Shown piece by piece: positions 32,945-41,893 of a stretch of 64,000 bases of DNA. The DNA lies in NCBI GenBank assembly GCA_052169395.1, contig JBQNCN010000001.1, forward strand, positions 372,001 through 436,000, in the 5' to 3' direction. This DNA comes from Fimenecus sp052169395. Its GTDB lineage: Bacteria; Bacillota; Clostridia; Oscillospirales; Acutalibacteraceae. Both the position numbers and the translations under genes were made by a program. The notes under the pieces were generated by a model, which saw only the letters and a list, made by a program, of their open reading frames with translations, ran no database searches and had not been told where the DNA came from. The first letter of the stretch is position 1. Every line of letters starts with the position of its first letter.

Positions 32945-33955
32945 ATGATAGTAATTTTAAAAAACGGTGCCGACCAGAAAAAAGTGTCAAATTTAACAGA
33001 ATGGCTTGAAACTCAAAAAATCACCGTATCAAAAGTTGAAGGCTCATTTCAAACCGTTTTAGGTCTTATCGGCGATACCTCAAAAGTTGATATAGATTTA
33101 ATTGAAGGTCTTGACATTGTTGAAAAGGTGAAAAGAATTTCAGAGCCTTTTAAACAGGCAAATCGCAAATTCCACCCTGATGACACTATAATTGAAGTCG
33201 GCGGTTTTAAGATTGGCGGCGGCAATTTTCAATTCTTTGCAGGTCCCTGCTCAATTGAAACTCCAGAACAGATTACAACTATTGCCAAAGAATGCAAGGA
33301 TGCAGGTGCAAACTTTTTAAGAGGCGGTGCCTTCAAACCAAGAACCTCACCCTACTCTTTTCAAGGTCTTCGTGGACAAGGTCTGGAACTTATGCTTGAG
33401 GCAAAAAAACAAACAGGTATGCCAATAGTAACTGAAATTATGGATGCAAATCAACTACCACTCTTTGATGAAGTCGATATAATTCAAGTGGGTGCAAGAA
33501 ATATGCAAAACTTTGAACTTTTAAAAGCTCTCGGAAAAACCGATAAAGTAATTTTTCTTAAAAGAGGACTTGCAGCAACTATTGAAGAATTTTTAATGAG
33601 TGCCGAATATATTATGAGTGAGGGAAATCAAAGAGTTATCCTTTGTGAAAGGGGCATAAGAACTTATGAAACCGCCACAAGAAATACTCTTGACATTTCG
33701 GCTGTTCCTGTTCTTCATGAAAAATCCCATCTACCTGTAGTTATTGACCCGTCTCACGCAACAGGTTATGCAAGATTTGTAAAGACAATGTCTTTTGCCG
33801 CTGCAGCCTGTGGTGCTGACGGACTTATGATTGAAGTTCATAACGATCCTGCACATGCATGGTCTGATGGTCCTCAAGCAATAAAGCCGGATGCATTCAA
33901 AGAAATTGTAGACGGCGTTGCTAAAATAAGAAAAGCAATTTCAGGAAATATTTAA
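32945..33955 (+). CDS. aroF: 3-deoxy-7-phosphoheptulonate synthase
   Basis: This 336-residue enzyme condenses PEP and erythrose-4-phosphate, the entry step to aromatic amino acids. An N-terminal ferredoxin-like regulatory domain (about residues 1-75) precedes the TIM barrel with FFAGPCSIETPEQ, RGGAFKPRTSPYSFQG, KRGLAATIEEF and DPSHATGYARFV. This is the Bacillus/Thermotoga type, in which the N-domain mediates feedback by Tyr/Phe. AGGAGA lies upstream. It is first in an operon attenuated by a Tyr/Phe leader. Confidence 0.96.
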   Translation: MIVILKNGADQKKVSNLTEWLETQKITVSKVEGSFQTVLGLIGDTSKVDIDLIEGLDIVEKVKRISEPFKQANRKFHPDDTIIEVGGFKIGGGNFQFFAGPCSIETPEQITTIAKECKDAGANFLRGGAFKPRTSPYSFQGLRGQGLELMLEAKKQTGMPIVTEIMDANQLPLFDEVDIIQVGARNMQNFELLKALGKTDKVIFLKRGLAATIEEFLMSAEYIMSEGNQRVILCERGIRTYETATRNTLDISAVPVLHEKSHLPVVIDPSHATGYARFVKTMSFAAAACGADGLMIEVHNDPAHAWSDGPQAIKPDAFKEIVDGVAKIRKAISGNI

Positions 33956-33965
33956 GGAGATTATT

Positions 33966-34814
33966 ATGCAAGTTGGAATAGTTGGTTTAGGTCTTATAGG
34001 CGGCTCATTTGCAAAGGCAATTAAATACAAAACGGCAAATACTGTATATGGTACAGACAAGGATTTAAGCGTTGTTTTAAAAGCAAAACTTTTAGGCGCT
34101 TTAGATGCTGAGCTTACCGATGAAAAATTAAAAGAATGTGATATTGTCTTGCTGGCGCTTTATCCTAATGATACAATAAAATATATTGAAGAAAAAGCTG
34201 AACTTTTCAAAAAAGATGCTGTTGTAATTGATACTTGCGGCGTTAAAAGATATGTTTTTAAACCCTGTACCGAAGCTGCAGCTAAAAACGGATTCACCTT
34301 TGTAGGAGGACATCCTATGGCCGGACTTCATTTTAACGGATTTGACTATTCGGAAGTTAATATGTTTTATAATTCCGCAATGATAATTATACCTCCTGAA
34401 AATGAAAAATCCGACGCAATTTTAATGGAACTTGAAATATTTTTTAAATCAGTCGGATTTTCAAAAATTACCATTTCAAATCCTGAAGAACATGACAAAA
34501 TAGTAGCCTATACATCAGAACTTGCTCATATTGTTTCAAATGCTTATGTAAAATCTCCTGAAGCAAAGGTGCATAGCGGATTTTCAGCAGGCTCATATAA
34601 AGATCTTACACGCGTTGCAAAACTTAATGAAAAAATGTGGGCAGAAATTTTCAGTGAAAACAAGGATTTTCTGCTTGATGAATTAAACGGTCTCATAGAA
34701 AGACTTTCCGAATATAAATTTGCCCTTGAAAATGATGATATAAAAAAAATGACAGAACTTTTACGTGAAGGAAGATTAAGAAAAGAACAAATTGACGGGT
34801 TTTATCGCAGCTGA
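33966..34814 (+). CDS. tyrA: Prephenate dehydrogenase
   Basis: This 282-residue enzyme oxidises prephenate to 4-hydroxyphenylpyruvate on the way to tyrosine. It begins with the Rossmann loop VGIVGLGLIGGSFAKAI and has GGHPMAGLHFNGFDYS and the catalytic His context LAHIVSNAY. It lacks a C-terminal ACT domain, so control may act mainly at the attenuator and AroF. Its stop overlaps the aroB start by one base. Confidence 0.95.
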   Translation: MQVGIVGLGLIGGSFAKAIKYKTANTVYGTDKDLSVVLKAKLLGALDAELTDEKLKECDIVLLALYPNDTIKYIEEKAELFKKDAVVIDTCGVKRYVFKPCTEAAAKNGFTFVGGHPMAGLHFNGFDYSEVNMFYNSAMIIIPPENEKSDAILMELEIFFKSVGFSKITISNPEEHDKIVAYTSELAHIVSNAYVKSPEAKVHSGFSAGSYKDLTRVAKLNEKMWAEIFSENKDFLLDELNGLIERLSEYKFALENDDIKKMTELLREGRLRKEQIDGFYRS

Positions 34815-35872
34815 TGGAAAAAGTAAGAGTAAATACTTCAAAAACCTATGATATTATAATAGGTGAAAATATAATATCTGACATAGGCTTTGCCGTAAAA
34901 AATATAAGCAAAGCCGAAAAAATCGCTATTATAACAGATAATATTGTGGAAGAGCTTTATCTTGATATTGTTAAAAACTCTCTTGAAAATGAAGGTTTTA
35001 ACTGTGTTTCATTCAGTTTTGAAAACGGTGAAAAAAGCAAAAACATTCAAACTTTCTCAAAGATTTTAGAATTTTTAGCAGATAATGCTCTTTCAAGAAA
35101 AGATTTAATAATAGCACTCGGCGGAGGTGTTGTAGGAGATATTTCAGGCTTTGCCGCAAGCACATATATGAGAGGAATAGACTATATCCAAATTCCTACA
35201 ACACTTTTAGCTGCAGTAGATTCATCTGTAGGCGGAAAAACCGCAATTGATTTAAAAGCGGGTAAAAATCTTGCCGGTACTTTTTATCAGCCATCACTTG
35301 TATTTTGCGATTGTGCAATAATAAAAACTCTCCCCGAAGAAATTTTTTCAGACGGAATGGCGGAAGTAATTAAATATGGAGCTGCTTTTGATAATAACTT
35401 TTTCTTATTTTTAGATAAAGAAAATGCTAAAGATAATATGGAATATATTATTAAAAGATGTGTTGAAATCAAAAGAGATGTGGTTGAAGCCGATGAAAAA
35501 GAAAGCGGTATAAGAGCAATTTTAAATTTCGGTCATACATTTGCACATTCTATTGAAAAACTTTCAAATTATAGAATTTCTCATGGAAAAGCCGTTGCAA
35601 TAGGAATGGTTATTATTGCAAATGGAGCATATAAGTGCGGTTTTTCAAATAGAAATATTTCTGAAGATATATCTGCTCTAAACAATAAATATAATTTGCC
35701 GTCATGCACTGATTTTTCAGCCGAAGTCCTTGCAAAAACAGCACTTTTAGATAAAAAAAGAAGTGCAAATACCATAACACTTGCAATTCCCGAAAAATTG
35801 GGAAAAGCTATATTAATTAAAAAAAGTACCGATATTCTAAAAGAAATTGCTGAAAAAGGACTTTTAAAATGA
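34814..35872 (+). CDS. aroB: 3-dehydroquinate synthase
   Basis: This 352-residue NAD- and metal-dependent enzyme makes 3-dehydroquinate. It carries GGGVVGDISGFAASTYMRGI, PTTLLAAVDSSVGGKTAID, EVIKYGAAFD and NFGHTFAHSIE with the metal-binding His. Length is normal. The stop overlaps the aroA start by four bases (ATGA). Confidence 0.97.
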   Translation: MEKVRVNTSKTYDIIIGENIISDIGFAVKNISKAEKIAIITDNIVEELYLDIVKNSLENEGFNCVSFSFENGEKSKNIQTFSKILEFLADNALSRKDLIIALGGGVVGDISGFAASTYMRGIDYIQIPTTLLAAVDSSVGGKTAIDLKAGKNLAGTFYQPSLVFCDCAIIKTLPEEIFSDGMAEVIKYGAAFDNNFFLFLDKENAKDNMEYIIKRCVEIKRDVVEADEKESGIRAILNFGHTFAHSIEKLSNYRISHGKAVAIGMVIIANGAYKCGFSNRNISEDISALNNKYNLPSCTDFSAEVLAKTALLDKKRSANTITLAIPEKLGKAILIKKSTDILKEIAEKGLLK

Positions 35873-37128
35873 AAGCTTTCATAACACCGCATTCTTTAAA
35901 TGGAACAATAAAAGCTCCATCATCAAAATCACATCTTCACAGACTTTTAATATGTGCTGCATTTGCAGATGAGGTGACAAAAATTTTATATCATGGACTT
36001 TGTGATGATATTAAAAGAACTGTAGAAGCTTTGGAAGCACTATCTGCAAAAATAGAAATAAAAAATGAATATATACTTATAACACCCATAAAAAAAATTC
36101 CTAAAAGCGTTAATATATTTTGCGGTGAATCAGGATCAACACTCCGTTTTTTACTACCTTTATGTGCAGTACTCGGCATAAATGCCAATTTTAATGGCAG
36201 TGGAAGATTACCGGAACGACCTATTGATACAATTTTAGAGCTTTTAAAGAAAAATGGTGTATATTCTTCAAATGATTTTTTACCTCTTACATTAAGCGGT
36301 AAACTGAATGCTGCAGAATTTAAAATAGACGGTTCTATTTCCAGTCAATTTATTACAGGACTTTTATTTTCACTTCCCCTACTTCCAAAAGACAGTAAAA
36401 TAGAGATTTTACCTCCTATAAATTCAAAGCCATATATTGATCTTACCATAAGTGTACTTTCAAAATTTGGAATTAAAATAAATTTTGTTAATAATATAAT
36501 TCATATCAAAGGTAATCAAAAATATAAAAGTCCGAAAAAAATATCCGCAGACGGAGATTTTTCCAGTGCCGCTTTCTTTTTGACAGGCGGTGCAATATCT
36601 GGAGATGTTACTGTTTCAGGACTTAATTTAAACTCAAAACAAGGTGATAAAAAAATTATTGAAATTCTTTCAGAAATGGGTGCAGAAATTGAAATAGGAA
36701 AAGATTTTGTACGAACTAAAAAAAGTATTCTTAAAGGAATTGAAATTGATGCAAAACATATTCCCGACCTTGTTCCTATTTTAAGTATAGCCGGTGCGTT
36801 TACAAAAACAGGAATAACAAGTTTTATAAATGCTTCAAGACTTCGCACTAAAGAATCTGACAGAATAAAAAGCTCAACTACAATGCTTGAAAGTGTTGGC
36901 GGAATTACCGCTGAAACAGATGACGGATTTATTGTGTTTCCGAATGAGAATATTTCTCACGGTGAAATTCAAGGTTTTAACGACCATAGAATAGTTATGA
37001 GCGCATTTATTCTTGGAACTGCTGCAGAAGAGAATATATCCGTTTCTGATATATTCTCTGTAAATAAAAGCTATCCGCATTTCTTTGAAGATTTTAAAGC
37101 AATAGGCGGAAAATTTTCAATAATTTAA
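35869..37128 (+). CDS. aroA: 5-enolpyruvylshikimate-3-phosphate synthase
   Basis: This 419-residue enzyme joins PEP to shikimate-3-phosphate. It shows APSSKSHLHRLLI, GESGSTLRFLLPL, GRLPERPI, SSQFITGLLFSLP and NDHRIVMSAFI, all conserved in EPSP synthases. It carries LPLCAVLG, not a change I can tie to a known class. It is followed 23 bases later by aroC. Confidence 0.96.
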   Translation: MKAFITPHSLNGTIKAPSSKSHLHRLLICAAFADEVTKILYHGLCDDIKRTVEALEALSAKIEIKNEYILITPIKKIPKSVNIFCGESGSTLRFLLPLCAVLGINANFNGSGRLPERPIDTILELLKKNGVYSSNDFLPLTLSGKLNAAEFKIDGSISSQFITGLLFSLPLLPKDSKIEILPPINSKPYIDLTISVLSKFGIKINFVNNIIHIKGNQKYKSPKKISADGDFSSAAFFLTGGAISGDVTVSGLNLNSKQGDKKIIEILSEMGAEIEIGKDFVRTKKSILKGIEIDAKHIPDLVPILSIAGAFTKTGITSFINASRLRTKESDRIKSSTTMLESVGGITAETDDGFIVFPNENISHGEIQGFNDHRIVMSAFILGTAAEENISVSDIFSVNKSYPHFFEDFKAIGGKFSII

Positions 37129-37151
37129 AATATTAAAATCAAGGATTTATT

Positions 37152-38225
37152 ATGTCTTCACTAATAAACGGTAATAAAATTAAAATTTCAATATTCGGGG
37201 AAAGCCACAGCGAAATGATAGGCTGTGTTATTGACGGATTTCCTTCAGGAGTTGAACTTGAAAATATCGTTATAGAAAAAATGCTTGCAAGGCGTGCAGC
37301 AAAAAACCCCACAATTTCAACCGCAAGAACAGAACCTGACCTTGTGCATACGGTATCAGGTGTAAAAAATAACATAACATGCGGTACACCAATATGCGCA
37401 CTTATAAAAAATACAAATACAAAAAGTTCTGATTATGATAATCTGAAAAATATACCACGACCGTCTCATGCCGATTATACTGGACTTTTAAAATATAACG
37501 GATTTAATGATACTTCCGGAGGCGGACACTTTTCAGGACGACTTACAGCACCGATTGTATATGCCGGTGCACTTTGCCTTCAGCTTTTAAAAAGAAATAA
37601 TATAAATATCTATGCGCATATTAAAAGACTTGCAAAAATAGACGATAAGACATTTTCGGAAGTAAATATTAAAAATATTGATTTATTTGAAAAAAGACTT
37701 CCCGTAATAGATGATACAAAAGAAAAACTTATGTATGACGCAATAAAAAATTCAAAACTCAAAGGGGATTCAGTAGGAGGCATTGTTGAATGTATGATTA
37801 CGGGATTTCCAAGTGGTTTGGGAAACCCGATGTTTGACGGCATAGAAAATCTTATTGCAAAAAACATTTTCGGAATACCTGCCGTAAAAGGAATAGAATT
37901 CGGATCCGGATTTGAATGTGCAAATCTTTCAGGTTCTCAAAATAACGATGAATTTTTTATTAAAAATGGAATTGTACAAACAAAAACCAACAATGATGGC
38001 GGTGTTAACGGCGGTATTACAAACGGTATGCCGATAGTTTTTAATACTGCAATAAAACCCACTCCATCGATAAGCAAAAAACAGGCTTCGGTTAATCTCA
38101 CTACAAAAAAAAATACTGTTCTTGAGATACACGGACGACATGATCCATGCATTGTTCCAAGGGCTGTTCCAGTTATTGAAGCAGTCGCAGCAATTACTTT
38201 AGCGGATATTTATTTAGGCAAATAA
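37152..38225 (+). CDS. aroC: Chorismate synthase
   Basis: This 357-residue FMN-dependent enzyme makes chorismate. It has FGESHSEMIGCVIDGFPSG, DTSGGGHFSGRLTAPIVYAGA and EIHGRHDPCIVPRAVPV, including the two catalytic-His regions. It ends two bases before pheA, giving the order shikimate pathway then the Phe branch. Confidence 0.97.
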   Translation: MSSLINGNKIKISIFGESHSEMIGCVIDGFPSGVELENIVIEKMLARRAAKNPTISTARTEPDLVHTVSGVKNNITCGTPICALIKNTNTKSSDYDNLKNIPRPSHADYTGLLKYNGFNDTSGGGHFSGRLTAPIVYAGALCLQLLKRNNINIYAHIKRLAKIDDKTFSEVNIKNIDLFEKRLPVIDDTKEKLMYDAIKNSKLKGDSVGGIVECMITGFPSGLGNPMFDGIENLIAKNIFGIPAVKGIEFGSGFECANLSGSQNNDEFFIKNGIVQTKTNNDGGVNGGITNGMPIVFNTAIKPTPSISKKQASVNLTTKKNTVLEIHGRHDPCIVPRAVPVIEAVAAITLADIYLGK

Positions 38226-38226
38226 A

Positions 38227-39369
38227 ATGGATAATTTAGAAAAATACAGAAAAAGAATAAATTATATTGATGATAAGCTTTTAAAACTTATAGAAGAGCG
38301 TCTTGAGATAGCGGCAAAAATAGGAAGATATAAGCTTGAGAACAACAAACCTGTTTTGGATATCAAAAGAGAACAAACACTTCTTAAAAAAATCTCCGAA
38401 AATTCACAATACAAATTTAAAGACTATAATAAAAATTTATGGTCTTCAATTATGAGCATTTCAAAGGCCTATCAGCACAGCCTTTTTGATGAAAAATCAG
38501 ATTTAACCGATAAAATATATGATGCTATAAAAAACACTCCTAAGCTTTTTCCAAGCGATGCCGTTGTTGCCTGCCAGGGTATTGAAGGCGCCTATTCCAA
38601 TCTTGCTGCAAACAAGCTTTTTGTAAATCCTGATATTATGTATTTCAGAGATTTTGAAGATGTTTTTTCTGCAGTAAAAAATGGACTTTGCAAATACGGT
38701 ATTTTACCTATAGAAAACTCTACTGCAGGCTCTGTAAACAGAGTTTATGACCTTATGAGCCAGAATAAATTCAGCATTATAAAAAGTGCCAGACTGAAAA
38801 TTGAACATTCATTGCTTGCCAACAAAACAACCTGTCTTGAAGAAATAAAAGAAGTTTTTTCACATGAACAAGCAATAAATCAATGCAGAATTTTTTTAAA
38901 AAGTCTTAATGTAAAAATAACGATATGTGAAAACACGGCAATTGCAGCAAAAAAAGTTTTTGAAAGCGGCAGAAGTGATGTAGCGGCACTTTCAAGTCCA
39001 TTTTGTGCAGAGCTTTATTCCCTTAAAATCTTAAAGCGTTCTGTTCAGGATAATGACAACAACTATACCCGCTTCATCTGCATTTCTAAAAATATAGAAA
39101 TATATCCCGGTGCGGAAAAAACCACACTTATGTTTACACTGCCACATTCACACGGCTCTCTATTCAACATTATGTCCATATTCAATGCACACAATATAAA
39201 CATCTTAAAGCTGGAATCAAGACCAATCCCAAATACCGATTTTGAATTTATGTTTTACTTTGATATTCAGTGTTCAGTTTATTCCGAAACATTTTTATGT
39301 CTTTTAAATGAACTTGAATCATCTGTAAACGGCTTTAATTACTTAGGCTCGTATTCTGAAATTATATAA
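38227..39369 (+). CDS. pheA: Bifunctional chorismate mutase / prephenate dehydratase
   Basis: This 380-residue enzyme makes phenylpyruvate from chorismate in two steps. The first 85 residues are an AroQ mutase (YRKRINYIDDKLLKLIEERLEIAAKIGRYK). A prephenate dehydratase follows with ACQGIEGAYSNLAA, PIENSTAGSV and DNNYTRFICIS (the Thr-Arg-Phe catalytic motif). A C-terminal ACT domain with LKLESRPIPNTDFEFMFYFDI binds Phe for feedback. It is the last gene of the operon; aroE is not in the window and aroK lies 9 kb away. Confidence 0.95.
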   Translation: MDNLEKYRKRINYIDDKLLKLIEERLEIAAKIGRYKLENNKPVLDIKREQTLLKKISENSQYKFKDYNKNLWSSIMSISKAYQHSLFDEKSDLTDKIYDAIKNTPKLFPSDAVVACQGIEGAYSNLAANKLFVNPDIMYFRDFEDVFSAVKNGLCKYGILPIENSTAGSVNRVYDLMSQNKFSIIKSARLKIEHSLLANKTTCLEEIKEVFSHEQAINQCRIFLKSLNVKITICENTAIAAKKVFESGRSDVAALSSPFCAELYSLKILKRSVQDNDNNYTRFICISKNIEIYPGAEKTTLMFTLPHSHGSLFNIMSIFNAHNINILKLESRPIPNTDFEFMFYFDIQCSVYSETFLCLLNELESSVNGFNYLGSYSEII

Positions 39370-39481
39370 TTTACAATTCGTTCATTATATAACTACGCTT
39401 ATTTAATAAAGCTTTTATATAATAATTTAATCAAAGGGAATCCCTTCCCTGAGATTCATAAATTACCCCTAAAATAAAAAT

Positions 39482-39506
39482 AAAAAGGACTGACATAGTC
39501 CTTTTT
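39482..39506 (+). terminator. Terminator after the aromatic operon
   Basis: AAAAAGGACT (39482-39491) and its complement (39497-39506) form a 10-bp stem with a five-base loop and a T tail. It is 112 bases after pheA; the sequence in between is AT-rich with no other feature seen. Confidence 0.85.
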
Positions 39507-39566
39507 ATTTTTATACTTGACAATATATATATATAATTTATGTTATTCTAAAGTTTGGAGAAAAAT

Positions 39567-40301
39567 ATGAAATGTCAAGTTTGCGGAAATGAAAGCGGTA
39601 AATATCCATTATGCAAAGCCTGTAATGCAAAAAAAGATGCCGGTGAAATAATAAAATGCACAAAGTGCAATAAATGGCACTACATAAATTCCGAATGTGC
39701 TGTGATAAATTTATCTTCTGACAACTTTCTCTATGAATTAAAGCCTTCAGTTTTGACAAAATCCGAACAGTCATACTTTTATGCTATAAAAGTAGCACTT
39801 CCTGATGGATACTGCATTTTTCCACAACAAAGCTTAACCGCCTTTATAGACAAAACCGATAATAGTATGTTTAGAAATGAAATGTTCAGAATTGTGGATT
39901 TTCTTATTACGGACGATGAATTTAATCCTAAAATCGTTATAGAAATACAGGATCAAAGCCACCTTAACCGAGAGAGAAAACAACGCGATGAAAAAATACA
40001 AAACATATGTGAAGAAGCAGGTATTCCGATAATTAAACTATGGACCTCATACGGAATTAACAACGATTATATAAAAAATAAAATAGAAGAAACATTAAAG
40101 ACTCTGCCAATGAACAGAATTCATCATTTTTCAAAGCCGATAGAAACACCAATCGTTGAAAATACTACTGAAATTATTCAGCAAAACAACAACTATAAAA
40201 AATCGCAACCAAAACGCAACAAACGGAAATGGTTAGTATGGCTTATATTTATTGCAGCAGTATTTCTTATATATATAATTTTAAATTTATTCAAATCTTA
40301 A
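39567..40301 (+). CDS. DUF2726 membrane protein with zinc-ribbon-like N-terminus
   Basis: This 244-residue protein begins with three CxxC pairs (CQVC, CKAC, CTKC) and a WHY motif, which looks like one or two zinc ribbons. A DUF2726 domain follows with FRIVDFLITDDEFNPKIVIEIQDQSH, a pattern like the D-(E/D)xK nuclease fold, although the usual Lys appears as Gln. A basic linker and one membrane helix (WLVWLIFIAAVFLIYIIL) close the protein. I chose ATG 39567, with TTGGAG upstream. It is a single-gene unit between two terminators. Its function is not known. Confidence 0.75.
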   Translation: MKCQVCGNESGKYPLCKACNAKKDAGEIIKCTKCNKWHYINSECAVINLSSDNFLYELKPSVLTKSEQSYFYAIKVALPDGYCIFPQQSLTAFIDKTDNSMFRNEMFRIVDFLITDDEFNPKIVIEIQDQSHLNRERKQRDEKIQNICEEAGIPIIKLWTSYGINNDYIKNKIEETLKTLPMNRIHHFSKPIETPIVENTTEIIQQNNNYKKSQPKRNKRKWLVWLIFIAAVFLIYIILNLFKS

Positions 40302-40310
40302 ATCTTTATA

Positions 40311-40336
40311 AAAAAGGACTGATTCCAGTCCTTTTT
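40311..40336. terminator. Bidirectional terminator
   Basis: An 11-bp perfect stem (AAAAAGGACTG at 40311-40321 with its complement at 40326-40336) has a four-base loop and A/T tracts on both sides. It separates the converging DUF2726 gene and the ABC transporter. Confidence 0.92.
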
Positions 40337-40342
40337 GTTTTT

Positions 40343-41125
40343 CTATTTTAACACCTTAGATAAGAATTCCTGAAGCCGCGGATTTTGAGGATTACCAAAA
40401 AGCTTGTCCGGAGTATTCTCCTCTACAATTATGCCATTGTCAATAAAACATACTCTGTCACCAACCTCTCTTGCAAAACCCATTTCATGAGTTACACAAA
40501 TCATCGTCATTCCTGAAGTTGCAAGCTCCTTCATAACCTCCAGAACCTCCCCTACCATTTCGGGATCAAGTGCGGAGGTCGGCTCATCAAAAAGCATAAT
40601 ATCTGGTTCCATTGCAAGAGAACGAACAATTGCAGCTCTTTGCTGCTGACCGCCAGAAAGACTTGCGGGATATGCATCAGCTTTATCTTCAAGCCCTATT
40701 CGCTTAAGTAAAATCATAGCTTTTTCATTCTGTTCTTCCAGTATTTGCTTATTGGTCTTTTTTTCTTTAGATTTTCTTGCATCCTTTTTTGCATAATAAA
40801 CAGGTGCCATTGTAATATTTTCAAGCACGGTTTTATTATTAAAAAGATTGAATTTTTGAAATACCATACCTATTGAACGACGCATATCATTTATATTTAC
40901 GCTCATATCGGCAATATCCTTACCGTGATAAATAATCTTACCTGAAGTAGGATCTTCCATACAATTAAGACATCTTAAAAAAGTGGATTTCCCCGAACCT
41001 GACGGTCCTATAATAACAACCTTTTCCCCATCCTTAACATCAAGACTTACTCCATTAAGAACCTTGTTTTCACCGAAGCTTTTACAAAGGTCAATCGCTC
41101 TTATTTTATATTCAATTTCGTTCAT
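40343..41125 (-). CDS. Amino acid ABC transporter ATP-binding protein
   Basis: This 260-residue ATPase has GPSGSGKSTFLRCLN (Walker A), the Q-loop FQKFNLF, LSGGQQQRAAIVRSLA (signature) and DIMLFDEPTSALDPE (Walker B), the pattern of the GlnQ/ArtP class. A charged insert of about 20 residues (KKDARKSKEKKTNKQ) lies between the Q-loop and the signature. Its start overlaps the permease stop by four bases. Upstream ARG-box-like repeats suggest arginine or a similar cation as substrate. Confidence 0.93.
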   Translation of the reverse strand: MNEIEYKIRAIDLCKSFGENKVLNGVSLDVKDGEKVVIIGPSGSGKSTFLRCLNCMEDPTSGKIIYHGKDIADMSVNINDMRRSIGMVFQKFNLFNNKTVLENITMAPVYYAKKDARKSKEKKTNKQILEEQNEKAMILLKRIGLEDKADAYPASLSGGQQQRAAIVRSLAMEPDIMLFDEPTSALDPEMVGEVLEVMKELATSGMTMICVTHEMGFAREVGDRVCFIDNGIIVEENTPDKLFGNPQNPRLQEFLSKVLK

Positions 41126-41835
41126 TTTGAGCTCCTGTCGCTTTTCTTGAGTTTATTTTCAACGAGCCTTATAAATGCGGTAATAATAAGCACAACAATA
41201 ATATAAACACCGGCCATTACAATATACGGTACCATAAATTCATAATTTGAAGAACCTATATTTCTAAATGCCACATATAAATCCATTGCACCGACAAATG
41301 AAACTACCGAAGTATTTTTTATAAGCGTTATAAATTCATTACCTAAGGTTGGCAAAATATTCTTAATAGCCTGCGGAATTATAATTTTACGCATTGCAAC
41401 CGAATATGGAAGTCCGACCGCTCTACCACCTTCCATCTGACCAATATCAACAGATTGAATACCTGCACGCATAATTTCACATACATAAGCTGCGGAATTA
41501 AGTCCGAATACAATACACGCCACATTTAAAGATGTCATATTCTGATTCATAAGCGGCAAAATCACATAGTAAAAAATTAATAATTGGACCACTATAGGCG
41601 TGCCTCTGAAAAGAGCCACATAAAAACTTGAAAAACCATTTAAAAACTTTGCCATTTTTGTATATTGAGGCATTGTTTTCATTGATGCTAAAAGAGTACC
41701 TATCAATATACCCATAATAAGACCGATTACTGCAATAAGCAGCGTATTTTTTAAACCCTCAATAACAGTCTTATATCCATCTGCACCTATAAAAATTTTA
41801 TTGAACGCCTCTATTTTTGTTCCGAAATTACCCAT
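41122..41835 (-). CDS. Amino acid ABC transporter permease
   Basis: This 237-residue membrane protein has five or so helices and the family loop EMEGGRAVGLPYSVAMRKIIIPQAIKNILPTLGNEFITLIKNTS-like region (split here only for reading) that contacts the ATPase. ALFRGTPIVVQLLIFYY is also typical of HisM/GlnP permeases. It lies between the binding protein and the ATPase, 58 bases after the former. Confidence 0.93.
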   Translation of the reverse strand: MGNFGTKIEAFNKIFIGADGYKTVIEGLKNTLLIAVIGLIMGILIGTLLASMKTMPQYTKMAKFLNGFSSFYVALFRGTPIVVQLLIFYYVILPLMNQNMTSLNVACIVFGLNSAAYVCEIMRAGIQSVDIGQMEGGRAVGLPYSVAMRKIIIPQAIKNILPTLGNEFITLIKNTSVVSFVGAMDLYVAFRNIGSSNYEFMVPYIVMAGVYIIVVLIITAFIRLVENKLKKSDRSSK

Positions 41836-41861
41836 AACCTTCCTTCGATAAAACTCAAATC

Positions 41862-41885
41862 GACTGCCCTACTATAAGGGCAGTC
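41862..41885 (-). repeat. Intercistronic hairpin in the ABC operon
   Basis: GACTGCCCT (41862-41870) pairs perfectly with its complement (41877-41885) across a six-base loop. On the minus strand no T tract follows, so it is more likely an RNA-stability element or partial attenuator that favours the binding-protein gene over the permease. Confidence 0.6.
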
Positions 41886-41893
41886 TTTATATT

